64,000 nucleotides of DNA from Streptomyces caniscabiei (GCF_014930365.1 NZ_JABXWI010000018.1:94549-158548), one strand, 5' to 3'. Positions 23,495 to 32,959 are shown, numbered from the stretch's first letter. Notes: generated by a model from the letters alone, not told the origin. Numbers and translations: made by a program.

Positions 23495-25438
23495 ATGAGC
23501 ATGTTCGACACGGTTCTCGTGGCCAACCGGGGCGAGATCGCCGTCCGCGTCATCCGTACGCTGCGGTCGCTGGGCGTCCGCTCCGTCGCCGTGTACTCCG
23601 ACGCGGACGCCGACGCCCGGCACGTCCGGGAGGCCGACACGGCGGTACGGATCGGCCCGGCGCCGGCGGCGGAGAGCTATCTGTCGGCGGAGCGGCTACT
23701 GGAGGCCGCCGCCCGCACCGGCGCCCGGGCCGTGCACCCCGGGTACGGCTTCCTCGCGGAGAACGCCGGCTTCGCGCGGGCGTGCGCCGACGCGGGCCTG
23801 GTCTTCATCGGCCCGCCCGCCGACGCCATCTCCCTGATGGGCGACAAGATCCGCGCCAAGGAGACGGTACGGGCGGCCGGGGTGCCGGTGGTGCCGGGCT
23901 CCAGCGGCAGCGGGCTGACGGACGGCCAACTGGCCGACGCCGCACGGGAGATCGGCATGCCGGTGCTGCTGAAGCCCAGCGCGGGCGGCGGCGGCAAGGG
24001 CATGCGGCTGGTCCGGGACGCGGCCGTGCTGGCCGACGAGATCGCCGCCGCCCGGCGCGAGGCCCGCGCCTCCTTCGGCGACGACACCCTCCTCGTGGAG
24101 CGGTGGATCGACCGCCCCCGGCACATCGAGATCCAGGTCCTCGCCGACGGCCACGGCCATGTGGTCCACCTCGGCGAGCGCGAGTGCTCCCTCCAGCGCC
24201 GCCACCAGAAGATCATCGAGGAGGCGCCGAGCGTCCTGCTCGACGAGGCGACCCGGGCGGCGATGGGCGAGGCGGCCGTCCAGGCGGCCCGCTCCTGCGG
24301 CTACTCCGGCGCGGGCACGGTCGAGTTCATCGTCCCCGGCGGCGACCCGTCCTCGTACTACTTCATGGAGATGAACACCCGCCTCCAGGTCGAGCACCCG
24401 GTGACCGAACTGGTCACCGGTGTCGACCTGGTGGAGTGGCAGCTGCGGGTCGCGGCGGGCGAGCGGCTGGCGTTCGGGCAGGAGGACGTGCGGCTGACGG
24501 GGCACGCGGTGGAGGCCCGCCTCTGCGCCGAGGACCCCGCGCGCGGCTTCCTCCCCTCCGGCGGCACGATCCTGCGGCTGCGCGAGCCCCAGGGCGACGG
24601 CGTCCGCACCGACTCCGGCCTCAGCGAGGGCACGGAGGTCGGCTCGCTGTACGACCCGATGCTCTCCAAGGTCATCGCGTACGGCCCCGACCGCGCCACC
24701 GCCCTGCGCCGGCTCCGGGCGGCCCTCGCGGAGACGGTCACCCTCGGCGTCCAGACGAACGCCGGGTTCCTGCGCCGGCTGCTGGCCCACCCGGCGGTGG
24801 TGGCGGGCGAGCTGGACACGGGGCTGGTGGAGCGCGAGGTGGACGGGCTGGTCGCCGGGGAGGTGCCGGAGGAGGTCTACGAGGCGGCCGCGGCCGTACG
24901 GCTGCACGGGCTGAAGCCCGACGGCGACGGCTGGACCGACCCCTTCTCCGTGCCGAGCGGCTGGCGCCTGGGCGGCACCCCCCTCACGCCCGCGTTCGAC
25001 CTCCGGGCAACAGGACTCGAACCCGTCTCGCACCGCCTCAGGGGCACCCACACGGTCACCGACGGCCAGGTGTCCGTGGCCCTGGACGGTGTCCGTCACA
25101 CCTTCCACCGCGCCGCCGACTGGCTGGGCCGTGACGGTGACGCCTGGCACGTGCGCGACCACGACCCCGTGGCGGCCTCGCTGAGCCGGTCCGCGCACGC
25201 CGGCGCCGACTCGCTCACCGCCCCCATGCCGGGCACCGTCACCGTGGTGAAGGTGGCCGTCGGGGACGAGGTGACCGCCGGGCAGAGCCTGCTGGTGGTG
25301 GAGGCGATGAAGATGGAGCACGTCGTCTCCGCGCCGCACGCCGGGACGGTCGCCGAGCTGGACGTCACCCCGGGCACGACCGTCGCCATGGACCAGGTGC
25401 TGGCCGTGATCGCACCCCACGAGGAGGTGGCGCAGTGA
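23495..25438 (+). CDS. accA1: Methylcrotonyl-CoA carboxylase, biotin carboxylase/carrier (alpha) subunit
   Basis: A 647-residue alpha subunit: biotin carboxylase with ATP-grasp residues in the KPSAGGGGKGMRLV glycine-rich loop, the HLGERECSLQRRHQKIIEEAPS segment (active site) and EMNTRLQVEHPVTE; then a C-terminal biotinyl domain with EAMKMEH (biotin on the Lys). The start at 23495 follows AGGGGGAGCT by about 6 nt. Carries CO2 on biotin to the beta subunit. The HMG-CoA lyase gene overlaps its stop by 4 nt. Confidence 0.9.
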   Translation: MSMFDTVLVANRGEIAVRVIRTLRSLGVRSVAVYSDADADARHVREADTAVRIGPAPAAESYLSAERLLEAAARTGARAVHPGYGFLAENAGFARACADAGLVFIGPPADAISLMGDKIRAKETVRAAGVPVVPGSSGSGLTDGQLADAAREIGMPVLLKPSAGGGGKGMRLVRDAAVLADEIAAARREARASFGDDTLLVERWIDRPRHIEIQVLADGHGHVVHLGERECSLQRRHQKIIEEAPSVLLDEATRAAMGEAAVQAARSCGYSGAGTVEFIVPGGDPSSYYFMEMNTRLQVEHPVTELVTGVDLVEWQLRVAAGERLAFGQEDVRLTGHAVEARLCAEDPARGFLPSGGTILRLREPQGDGVRTDSGLSEGTEVGSLYDPMLSKVIAYGPDRATALRRLRAALAETVTLGVQTNAGFLRRLLAHPAVVAGELDTGLVEREVDGLVAGEVPEEVYEAAAAVRLHGLKPDGDGWTDPFSVPSGWRLGGTPLTPAFDLRATGLEPVSHRLRGTHTVTDGQVSVALDGVRHTFHRAADWLGRDGDAWHVRDHDPVAASLSRSAHAGADSLTAPMPGTVTVVKVAVGDEVTAGQSLLVVEAMKMEHVVSAPHAGTVAELDVTPGTTVAMDQVLAVIAPHEEVAQ

Positions 25439-26400
25439 GCCTGCCCATGACGGTCCCCGAGCCCGGCCTCCCCACCCGCGTCCGCATCCACGAGGTCGGC
25501 GCCCGTGACGGCCTCCAGAACGAGAAGTCGACCGTGCCGACGCAGGTCAAGGCGGAGTTCGTCCGCCGCCTCGCCGACGCGGGCCTGACGACGATCGAGG
25601 CCACCAGCTTCGTCCACCCGAAGTGGGTGCCCCAACTGGCGGACGCGGAGGACCTGTTCCCGCTCGTGAGCGACCTGCCGGTGGCCCTCCCCGTCCTCGT
25701 CCCCAACGAGCGCGGCCTCGACCGCGCCCTCGCCCTCGGCGCCCGCCGGATCGCCGTCTTCGCCAGCGCCACGGAGTCCTTCGCCAAGGCCAACCTCAAC
25801 CGCACGGTCGACGAGGCGCTGGCGATGTTCGCACCGGTCGTCGACCGGGCGAAGGCCGAGGGCGCGCACGTCCGCGGCTACCTCTCCATGTGCTTCGGCG
25901 ACCCCTGGGAGGGCCCCGTCCCGATCCCGCAGGTCACCAAGGTGTGCCGTGCCCTTCTCGACATGGGCTGCGACGAACTCAGCCTCGGCGACACGATCGG
26001 CGTGGCGACCCCGGGGCACGTCCGGGCGCTGCTGACCGCACTCACCGAGGACGTCCCCGTCGAGAAGCTCGGCGTGCACTTCCACGACACGTACGGTCAG
26101 GCCCTCGCCAACACCTACGCGGCCCTCCAGCACGGCGTCACCACCGTGGACGCCTCCGCGGGCGGCCTCGGCGGCTGCCCGTACGCGAAGTCCGCCACCG
26201 GAAACCTCGCCACCGAAGACCTCGTGTGGATGCTGCGCGGACTCGGCATCGACACCGGCGTCGACCTCGGCCGTCTCGTCGCCACCAGCGCGTGGATGGC
26301 CGGCCACTTGGGCCGACCCAGCCCGTCCCGCACCGTACGCGCCCTGTCCCACGAGGACGACGAGGGCCACGAGGACCCAAGGAGCAGTGACCTCCCATGA
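25435..26400 (+). CDS. hmgL: Hydroxymethylglutaryl-CoA lyase
   Basis: A 321-residue lyase. The signature VGARDGLQNEK near residue 21 and GCGG-type active-site element ASAGGLGGCPYAKSATGN (with the catalytic Cys) identify it. It splits HMG-CoA to acetoacetate and acetyl-CoA, the last step of leucine degradation. GTG start overlapping the alpha-subunit stop (GTGA). The C-terminal 15 residues after SWMAGHLGRPSPS are an extra acidic tail. Confidence 0.9.
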   Translation: MSLPMTVPEPGLPTRVRIHEVGARDGLQNEKSTVPTQVKAEFVRRLADAGLTTIEATSFVHPKWVPQLADAEDLFPLVSDLPVALPVLVPNERGLDRALALGARRIAVFASATESFAKANLNRTVDEALAMFAPVVDRAKAEGAHVRGYLSMCFGDPWEGPVPIPQVTKVCRALLDMGCDELSLGDTIGVATPGHVRALLTALTEDVPVEKLGVHFHDTYGQALANTYAALQHGVTTVDASAGGLGGCPYAKSATGNLATEDLVWMLRGLGIDTGVDLGRLVATSAWMAGHLGRPSPSRTVRALSHEDDEGHEDPRSSDLP

Positions 26401-27557
26401 ACCACCGCCTCTCCCCCGAGCTGGAAGAACTCCGCCGTACGGTCGAGGAGTTCGCGCACGAGGTCGTCGCGCCCAAGATCGGCGACCTCTACGAGCGGCA
26501 CGAGTTCCCGTACGAGATCGTGCGTGAGATGGGCCGCATGGGGCTGTTCGGACTGCCGTTCCCCGAGGAGTACGGCGGCATGGGCGGCGACTATCTGGCG
26601 CTGGGCATCGCGCTGGAGGAGCTGGCCCGGGTGGACTCGTCCGTGGCGATCACCCTGGAGGCCGGGGTCTCGCTGGGCGCGATGCCGATCCATCTCTTCG
26701 GCACCCCGGCGCAGAAGGAGGAGTGGCTGCCGCGGCTGTGCTCCGGCGAGATGCTGGGCGCGTTCGGCCTCACCGAGCCCGACGGCGGCTCGGACGCGGG
26801 CGCGACCCGGACGACGGCCCGCCTCGACGAGTCGACGAACGAGTGGGTCATCAACGGCAGCAAGTGCTTCATCACCAACTCGGGAACCGACATCACGGGG
26901 TTGGTCACCGTCACGGCGGTCACCGGCCGCACCCCGGAGGGCAAGCCGCTGATCTCCTCGATCATCGTCCCGTCCGGCACGCCGGGCTTCACGGTGGCCG
27001 CCCCGTACTCCAAGGTCGGCTGGAACGCCTCCGACACCCGCGAGCTGTCCTTCGCGGACGTCCGGGTCCCGGCGGAGAACCTCCTCGGCGAACAGGGCCG
27101 GGGTTACGCCCAGTTCCTGCGCATCCTCGACGAGGGCCGGATCGCGATCTCGGCGCTGGCCACGGGCCTCGCGCAGGGGTGTGTGGACGAGTCGGTGAAG
27201 TACGCCAAGGAGCGGCACGCCTTCGGCCGGCCGATCGGCGCCAACCAGGCGATCCAGTTCAAGATCGCCGACATGGAGATGAAGGCCCACACGGCCCGGC
27301 TCTCCTGGCGCGACGCCGCCTACCGCCTCGTCGCCGGCGAACCCTTCAAGAAGGAGGCGGCGCTGGCGAAGCTGTACTCCTCCACCGTCGCCGTCGACAA
27401 CGCCCGCGACGCCACCCAGATCCACGGCGGCTACGGCTTCATGAACGAGTACCCGGTCGCCCGTATGTGGCGCGACTCCAAGATCCTGGAGATCGGCGAG
27501 GGCACGAGCGAGGTGCAACGCATGCTGATCGCGCGGGAGTTGGGGCTGGTCGGCTGA
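26397..27557 (+). CDS. acdH: Branched-chain (isovaleryl-type) acyl-CoA dehydrogenase
   Basis: A 386-residue FAD flavoprotein overlapping hmgL by 4 nt (ATGA). Acyl-CoA dehydrogenase motifs: FGLTEPDGGSDAGATRTTAR, WVINGSKCFITNSG, VGWNASDTRELSFADVRVP and the C-terminal QIHGGYGFMNEYPVARMWRDSKILEIGEGTSEVQ. In S. coelicolor the matching gene is acdH, with a role in branched-chain acyl-CoA oxidation. It completes a four-gene unit with accD1, accA1 and hmgL: isovaleryl-CoA to acetoacetate. Ends before a hairpin. Confidence 0.88.
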   Translation: MNHRLSPELEELRRTVEEFAHEVVAPKIGDLYERHEFPYEIVREMGRMGLFGLPFPEEYGGMGGDYLALGIALEELARVDSSVAITLEAGVSLGAMPIHLFGTPAQKEEWLPRLCSGEMLGAFGLTEPDGGSDAGATRTTARLDESTNEWVINGSKCFITNSGTDITGLVTVTAVTGRTPEGKPLISSIIVPSGTPGFTVAAPYSKVGWNASDTRELSFADVRVPAENLLGEQGRGYAQFLRILDEGRIAISALATGLAQGCVDESVKYAKERHAFGRPIGANQAIQFKIADMEMKAHTARLSWRDAAYRLVAGEPFKKEAALAKLYSSTVAVDNARDATQIHGGYGFMNEYPVARMWRDSKILEIGEGTSEVQRMLIARELGLVG

Positions 27558-27631
27558 TCGCCGTCGATCGACAGCTCACGTTCGAATGATGGCCGGATCC
27601 AGGCGATGACAGCTCGGCTCCGGCACCCTCC

Positions 27632-27660
27632 CACCCGGCTCGCCGCCCGCGAGCCGGGTG
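27632..27660 (+). terminator. Terminator after acdH
   Basis: 11-bp stem CACCCGGCTCG/CGAGCCGGGTG with a 7-nt loop, 74 bp after the stop, followed by a short T-containing stretch. Confidence 0.7.
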
Positions 27661-27851
27661 CCGCTTTGCCCCATATGAGGGTCTCGCGAGACCACTTGGA
27701 GCCCCCTGCGCATTGGTGACGCGGCCCACTGATTTAGATCTCAACTACGCCCCTGGCGGCCAACTGGCCTTCGATTCACAGGGAAGTCAAAGATTAGGGC
27801 AGAGGTGGAGGTGGGCATTCCACTACCCGGGACCACTCGCTGGACAATCGG
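27661..27851. other. Gene-free part of the acdH-desE gap
   Basis: The 366-bp gap between acdH and desE holds, apart from the terminator and the iron box, only non-coding sequence; a locally AT-rich patch around 27730-27800 (GATTTAGATCTCAACTACG) may contain the desE promoter. Confidence 0.5.
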
Positions 27852-27870
27852 TGAGGTTAGGCTAACCTAC
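27852..27870. promoter_or_regulatory. Iron box (DmdR/IdeR type) upstream of desE
   Basis: TGAGGTTAGGCTAACCTAC; its core AGGTTAGgCTAACCT is a perfect 7-1-7 palindrome. Fits the DmdR1 box, implying iron-dependent repression of desE. 54 bp upstream of the ATG. Confidence 0.85.
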
Positions 27871-27923
27871 CTTCGAACTCACCCTCGGGCGGCACTCCGC
27901 CCCGTTCGAAAGTAGCCATACAC

Positions 27924-28976
27924 ATGTCCAACGCCAGAGCCGCTCACCTCACCCGCCGTGGCATCCTCGCCGCCGGTGGCGCACTCGGCCTCGGTGCCGT
28001 GCTCGCCGCCTGCGGGGACGAGAACTCGACGGGCGGCAGCACTGGTTCCGACAAGGAGACGGCTGCCGCCAAGTCCGGCCCCTGGTCGTTCAAGGACGAC
28101 CGCGGCGTGACCGCCAAGACCGACAAGGCCCCCTCGAACATCGTCGCCTTCGTGGGTGTCGCCGCCGCGCTCCACGACTACGGCGTCGGCGTCAAGGGCG
28201 TCTTCGGCCCCACCAAGACGGCCGACGGCAAGGCCGACGTCCAGGCCGGCGACCTCGACGTCAGCAAGGTCACCGTCCTCGGCAACGTCTGGGACGAGTT
28301 CAACGTCGAGAAGTACGCCGCCCTCGCCCCCGACGTCCTCATCACCACGATGTTCGACGACGCCGGCACCCTCTGGTACGTCCCCGAGGCCTCCAAGGAC
28401 AAGATCGCCAAGCTCGCGCCGAGCGTCGGCATCTCCGTCTACGACCGTCAGCTGACCGAGCCGCTGCAGCGCGTGCTGGAGCTGGCCAAGTCCCTCGGCG
28501 CGGACACGGAGTCCGAGAAGGTCACCGCCGCCAAGAAGCGGTTCGAGGACGCGGCCGCCCGGCTGCGCGCGGCCACCAAGGCCAAGCCCGACATCAAGGT
28601 GCTCGCCGGCTCCGCCAGCCAGGACATCTTCTACGTGTCCGGCTCGAACCTCTCCATCGACCTGGAGTACTTCAAGGCCCTCGGCGTGAACTTCGTCGAG
28701 CCGAGCGCCGCCGCGCTGAAGGCCAGCGGCGGCTGGTTCGAGAACCTCAGCTGGGAGAACGTCGACAAGTACGACGCGGACGTCATCATCATGGACAACC
28801 GCACCTCCGCGATCCAGCCGGACGCGATCGAGGAGGCGACGTGGAAGAAGCTGCCCGCGGTGAAGGCCGGCCAGGTCATCGGGCGCAACCCCGAGCCGAT
28901 CCTGTCCTACGACAAGTGCGCGCCGCTCCTGGAGGAGCTGGCCGAGGCGATCGAGAAGGCGAAGAAGGTCAGCTAG
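27924..28976 (+). CDS. desE: Desferrioxamine-binding lipoprotein
   Basis: A 350-residue periplasmic-binding-protein-like lipoprotein. Twin-Arg-like start (LTRRGILAAGG) then a lipobox LAAC at about residues 27-30. The body is a FhuD/BtuF-type siderophore-binding fold with NIVAFVGVAAALHDYG and a NPEPILSYDKCAPLLEELAEAIEKA ending. It captures ferrioxamines outside the cell for the ABC importer encoded elsewhere. Iron box upstream. Confidence 0.9.
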   Translation: MSNARAAHLTRRGILAAGGALGLGAVLAACGDENSTGGSTGSDKETAAAKSGPWSFKDDRGVTAKTDKAPSNIVAFVGVAAALHDYGVGVKGVFGPTKTADGKADVQAGDLDVSKVTVLGNVWDEFNVEKYAALAPDVLITTMFDDAGTLWYVPEASKDKIAKLAPSVGISVYDRQLTEPLQRVLELAKSLGADTESEKVTAAKKRFEDAAARLRAATKAKPDIKVLAGSASQDIFYVSGSNLSIDLEYFKALGVNFVEPSAAALKASGGWFENLSWENVDKYDADVIIMDNRTSAIQPDAIEEATWKKLPAVKAGQVIGRNPEPILSYDKCAPLLEELAEAIEKAKKVS

Positions 28977-29016
28977 GGCTGAAGCCGTGGGTCGACTGCG
29001 GCTCCGGTGGGGCTTC

Positions 29017-29118
29017 TCGCGCAGTTCCCCGCGCCCCTAAAGGCAACGGCCCCTGCGGGCCGTTGAAAAAGCACGGGGCGCAGCCCCTGCTTTTTCAGGG
29101 GCGCGGGGAACTGCGCGA
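29017..29118. repeat. Intergenic palindromic repeat element, copy 2
   Basis: Outer arms TCGCGCAGTTCCCCGCGCCC-type at 29017-29038 with the complement at 29097-29118; inner hairpins AACGGCCC/GGGCCGTT at 29045-29064 and AAAAAGC/GCTTTTT near 29066-29095. It separates desE from desF. Confidence 0.85.
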
Positions 29119-29194
29119 CCAGCCCCCACCGGACCCGCACCCGCCCACGAACCCGCAACCCCACACGCTCCCGCCCCCTATCCAGGAGCCCCCC

Positions 29195-30052
29195 ATGACG
29201 ACGGCCGTAGCCGCCCCCTTCCGTTTCTTCTCTCTTCAGGTCGTGCGGACGGAGCGGCTCGGCCCGTCGTACGTGCGCGTCACGTTCGCGGGGGACGACC
29301 TCAGGCTCTTCCTCTCCGACGGCCGGGACCAGTCGCTGTCGCTGTTCCTGCCGCACCCCGGGCAGGAAGTCCCGACCGTGCCCTACGAGTTGGGCGACGG
29401 CTGGTGGCAGGCGTGGCGGGAACTGCCGGACGACGTACGGGCGGTGATGCGCTCGTACACCCTGCGGGGGCTGCGCCGCGACCCGCACGGCGACACCGTC
29501 GAGATCGACATCGACTTCGTGCTGCACGGGGTGGAGCCCGGGGCCGCCGTGCCCGCCGGGCCCGCCTCGCGGTGGGCGTCCCAGGCCGCTCCCGGCGACC
29601 GGGTGGTGCTGCTCGGGCCCGCGATCGCCGACAACCGGGCGATCCGGTTCCGGCCGCCGACGGACACCGGCCCGGTGCTGATCTGGGCCGACGACACGGC
29701 ACTGCCGGCCGCCTCCGCGATCCTCCAGTCGCTGCCGGCCGGCACCCCGGCCCGGGTCTGGCTGGAGGTCCACCACCCCGGGGACATCCAGGACCTGGCG
29801 ACCGAGGCCGACGCCGAGATCACCTGGCTGGTGCGGACCGAGGGGGCGCCGACCGCACTCGACACCATCCGCGCCGCCCACCTCCCGCCCGGTGAGCCGA
29901 CGTCCGCCTGGATCGCCGGTGAGTCCGGCCGCGTGAAGGAGCTGCGCCGTCATCTCGTGCGGGAGCGCGGGATCGACAAGCGGCACGTCACCTTCGTCGG
30001 GTACTGGCGTGAGGGCCTGACGGAGGAGCAGTTGCGGGAGCGCGGCGAGTAG
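29195..30052 (+). CDS. desF: Siderophore-interacting FAD/NADPH reductase
   Basis: A 285-residue siderophore-interacting protein (SIP/FNR-like). N-terminal FAD-binding beta-barrel: YVRVTFAGDDLRLFL, RSYTLRGLRRD (RxYT motif for FAD), then a C-terminal NADPH-binding Rossmann domain with LIWADDTALPAA and AWIAGESGRVKELRRHL. It would reduce ferric ferrioxamine in the cytoplasm to release iron. The ATG at 29195 follows AGGAG; the ORF in front of it only covers the palindromic repeat. Between desE and desA as in S. coelicolor. Confidence 0.88.
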   Translation: MTTAVAAPFRFFSLQVVRTERLGPSYVRVTFAGDDLRLFLSDGRDQSLSLFLPHPGQEVPTVPYELGDGWWQAWRELPDDVRAVMRSYTLRGLRRDPHGDTVEIDIDFVLHGVEPGAAVPAGPASRWASQAAPGDRVVLLGPAIADNRAIRFRPPTDTGPVLIWADDTALPAASAILQSLPAGTPARVWLEVHHPGDIQDLATEADAEITWLVRTEGAPTALDTIRAAHLPPGEPTSAWIAGESGRVKELRRHLVRERGIDKRHVTFVGYWREGLTEEQLRERGE

Positions 30053-30089
30053 TCGGGCGTCGACAGGCACCGAAACCGGAGTCAGTGAA

Positions 30090-30103
30090 GTGACCACAGT
30101 CAC
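30090..30103. promoter_or_regulatory. Candidate Crp-type site upstream of desA
   Basis: GTGACCACAGTCAC fits the form GTG(N6)GNCAC recalled for Streptomyces Crp and is a near-perfect palindrome. It lies 28 bp before the iron box. Confidence 0.4.
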
Positions 30104-30131
30104 GGACGGGTCAGGGTTTCCCAGAAGTTAG

Positions 30132-30150
30132 TTAGGTTAGGCTTACCTAA
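30132..30150. promoter_or_regulatory. Iron box upstream of desA
   Basis: TTAGGTTAGGCTTACCTAA, matching the DmdR1 consensus at nearly all positions; expected to repress desABCD when iron is sufficient. Confidence 0.9.
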
Positions 30151-30225
30151 GTTGGACGACGTGATGTCACCCCCCCCACTCACCTCTCCGTCCCACCCGG
30201 ACCGCCCCGCTCGGAGGACCTCCCC

Positions 30226-31671
30226 ATGCGCTCGCACCTGCTCAATGACACGACCGCGGAGCGGTACCGCCGCACCGTGACCGAAGGCGTGGAGCGGGTG
30301 GCGGCCAAACTCGCCACCACCGAACGACCGTTCACCGGTGTCACCGTCGACGCCCTCGCCCCCCGCATCGAGGAGATCGACCTCGACCGGCCGCTGCACG
30401 ACACGGCCGCCGTCCTCGACGAGCTGGAGGACGTCTATCTGCGGGACGCGGTCTACTTCCACCACCCGCGCTACCTCGCCCACCTCAACTGCCCGGTCGT
30501 CATCCCGGCCGTGCTCGGCGAGGCCGTCCTCTCCGCCGTCAACTCCTCCCTGGACACCTGGGACCAGTCGGCCGGCGGCACCCTGATCGAGCGCAAACTG
30601 ATCGACTGGACCAACGAGCGCATCGGGTTCGGTCCCGCCGCCGACGGCGTGTTCACCTCCGGCGGCTCGCAGTCCAACCTCCAGGCCCTGCTCCTCGCCC
30701 GGGAGGAGGCCAAGACCGACAGCACCGCCAAACTGCGGATCTTCGCCTCCGAGGTCAGCCACTTCAGCGTGAAGAAGTCGGCGAAACTGCTGGGCCTGGA
30801 CCAGGACGCCGTCGTCTCCATCCCGGTCGACGGCGACAAGCGCATGCAGACCATGGCGCTCGCCCGTGAGCTGGAGCGCTGCAAGAGCGACGGTCTGGTC
30901 CCCATGGCCGTCGTCGCCACCTCCGGCACCACCGACTTCGGTTCCATAGACCCGCTGCCCGAGATAGCCGAGCTGTGCGCCCAGTACGACACCTGGATGC
31001 ACGTCGACGCGGCCTACGGCTGCGGTCTGCTCGTCTCCCGCAAGCGCCGCGACCTGCTGAACGGCATCGAGCGCGCCGACTCCGTGACCGTGGACTACCA
31101 CAAGTCCTTCTTCCAGCCGGTGAGTTCGTCCGCCGTGCTCGTCCGGGACGCGGCCACGCTGCGCCACGCGACCTACCACGCGGAGTACCTCAACCCGCGA
31201 CGCATGGTCACCGAGCGCATCCCCAACCAGGTCGACAAGTCCCTCCAGACCACCCGCCGCTTCGACGCGCTCAAACTGTGGATGACCCTGCGCACCATGG
31301 GCGCCGACGGCATCGGTCAGCTCTTCGACGAGGTCTGCGACCTGGCGGAGGAGGGCTGGAAACTGCTCGCCGCCGACCCGCGCTACGACGTCGTCGTGGA
31401 GCCCCAGCTCTCCACGCTGGTCTACCGCTACATCCCCGAGGCCGTCACCGACCCGGCGGAGATCGACCGCGCCAACCTCTACGCCCGTAAGGCCCTGTTC
31501 GCCTCCGGCGACGCCGTGGTCGCCGGCACCAAGGTCGGCGGTCGCCACTACCTGAAGTTCACCCTGCTCAACCCCGAGACCACGGCCGAGGACATCGCCG
31601 TCGTGCTCGACCTGATCGCCGGCCATGCCGAGCAGTACCTGGGAGAATCCCTTGACCGCGTCGCTTCCTGA
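30226..31671 (+). CDS. desA: Lysine decarboxylase (PLP) of desferrioxamine biosynthesis
   Basis: A 481-residue group II PLP decarboxylase. The PLP Lys sits in VDYHKSFFQP, the cofactor region in VDAAYGCG and HFSVKKSAK. It turns lysine into cadaverine, the first step of desferrioxamine synthesis. ATG preceded by AGGACCTCC-type site. Start of the coupled desA-B-C-D operon; the stop overlaps the following gene's start region by 20 nt. Confidence 0.92.
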   Translation: MRSHLLNDTTAERYRRTVTEGVERVAAKLATTERPFTGVTVDALAPRIEEIDLDRPLHDTAAVLDELEDVYLRDAVYFHHPRYLAHLNCPVVIPAVLGEAVLSAVNSSLDTWDQSAGGTLIERKLIDWTNERIGFGPAADGVFTSGGSQSNLQALLLAREEAKTDSTAKLRIFASEVSHFSVKKSAKLLGLDQDAVVSIPVDGDKRMQTMALARELERCKSDGLVPMAVVATSGTTDFGSIDPLPEIAELCAQYDTWMHVDAAYGCGLLVSRKRRDLLNGIERADSVTVDYHKSFFQPVSSSAVLVRDAATLRHATYHAEYLNPRRMVTERIPNQVDKSLQTTRRFDALKLWMTLRTMGADGIGQLFDEVCDLAEEGWKLLAADPRYDVVVEPQLSTLVYRYIPEAVTDPAEIDRANLYARKALFASGDAVVAGTKVGGRHYLKFTLLNPETTAEDIAVVLDLIAGHAEQYLGESLDRVAS

Positions 31672-32959
31672 ACCCGCTGAGTACGCGGAATCCGCCGTGA
31701 AAACCCACGACTTCATCGGCATCGGACTGGGCCCCTTCAACCTCGGCCTCGCCTGCCTCACCGAGCCCATCGCCGAACTCGACGGGATCTTCCTGGACTC
31801 GAAGCCGCACTTCGAGTGGCACTCGGGGATGTTCCTCGACGGCGCCCACCTCCAGACCCCGTTCATGTCGGACCTGGTGACCCTCGCCGACCCGACCTCC
31901 CCGTACTCCTTCCTGAACTACCTGAAGGACTCGGGACGGCTGTACTCGTTCTACATCCGCGAGAACTTCTACCCGCTGCGGGTCGAGTACGACGACTACT
32001 GCCGCTGGGCCGCGGGCCGACTGAGCAACGTCCGGTTCAACACCACGGTCACCGAGGTGACGTACGAGGACGACGTCTACGCCGTACGCACGGCCGACGG
32101 CGACGTCCTGCGCGCCCGGCGCCTCGTCCTCGGCACCGGCACCGTCCCGTACATCCCCGAGGCCTGCCAGGACCTGGGCGGCGACTTCTTCCACAACGCG
32201 CAGTACATGCACCGCAAGGAGGAGCTGCGGTCGAAGAAGTCGATCACGATCGTCGGCAGCGGCCAGAGCGCCGCGGAGATCTACCACGAACTCCTCTCCG
32301 AGATCGACGTCCACGGCTACCAGCTCAACTGGGTCACCCGCTCCCCGCGGTTCTTCCCCCTCGAATACACCAAGCTGACGCTGGAGATGACGTCCCCGGA
32401 CTACATCGACTACTTCCGCGCGCTGCCCGAGGAGACCCGCTACCGGCTGGAGAAGCAGCAGAAGGGCCTCTTCAAGGGCATCAACGGGGATCTGATCGAC
32501 TCGATCTTCGACCTGCTCTACCAGAAGGACGTCACCGCCGGCGGCCGTCCGGTCCCGACCCGTCTGCTCACCAACTCCTCGCTCAACAGCGCCACCTACG
32601 AGGACGGGCGGTACACGCTCGGTCTGCGCCAGGACGAGCAGGGCAAGGACTTCGAGATCGAGACCGAGGGCCTGATCCTGGCCACCGGCTACCACTACCG
32701 GCCGCCGGCCTTCCTCTCCTCGATCAGCGACCGGCTGGTCTTCGACGGCCACGGCCGCTTCGACGTGGCCCGCAACTACTCCATCGACACCACCGGCCGC
32801 GGCGTCTTCCTGCAGAACGCGGGCGTCCACACCCACAGCATCACCTCGCCCGACCTGGGCATGGGCGCGTACCGCAACGCGTACATCATCCGCGAGCTGC
32901 TCGGCACCGAGTACTACCCGGTGGAGAAGACGATCGCCTTCCAGGAGTTCGCCGTATGA
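31652..32959 (+). CDS. desB: Cadaverine N-monooxygenase
   Basis: A 435-residue FAD/NADPH N-hydroxylase of the lysine/ornithine monooxygenase family. FAD motif DFIGIGLGPFNLGLA and NADPH motif TIVGSGQSAAEIYHEL are evident, with the C-terminal ATGYHYRPPAFL. It forms N-hydroxycadaverine. Start is uncertain: the TTG at 31652 has GGGAGA 5 nt upstream and keeps the protein close to the usual length; a downstream GTG/AAA start would trim about 16 residues. It overlaps desA by 20 nt and desC by 4 nt (ATGA). Confidence 0.9.
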   Translation: MTASLPEPAEYAESAVKTHDFIGIGLGPFNLGLACLTEPIAELDGIFLDSKPHFEWHSGMFLDGAHLQTPFMSDLVTLADPTSPYSFLNYLKDSGRLYSFYIRENFYPLRVEYDDYCRWAAGRLSNVRFNTTVTEVTYEDDVYAVRTADGDVLRARRLVLGTGTVPYIPEACQDLGGDFFHNAQYMHRKEELRSKKSITIVGSGQSAAEIYHELLSEIDVHGYQLNWVTRSPRFFPLEYTKLTLEMTSPDYIDYFRALPEETRYRLEKQQKGLFKGINGDLIDSIFDLLYQKDVTAGGRPVPTRLLTNSSLNSATYEDGRYTLGLRQDEQGKDFEIETEGLILATGYHYRPPAFLSSISDRLVFDGHGRFDVARNYSIDTTGRGVFLQNAGVHTHSITSPDLGMGAYRNAYIIRELLGTEYYPVEKTIAFQEFAV

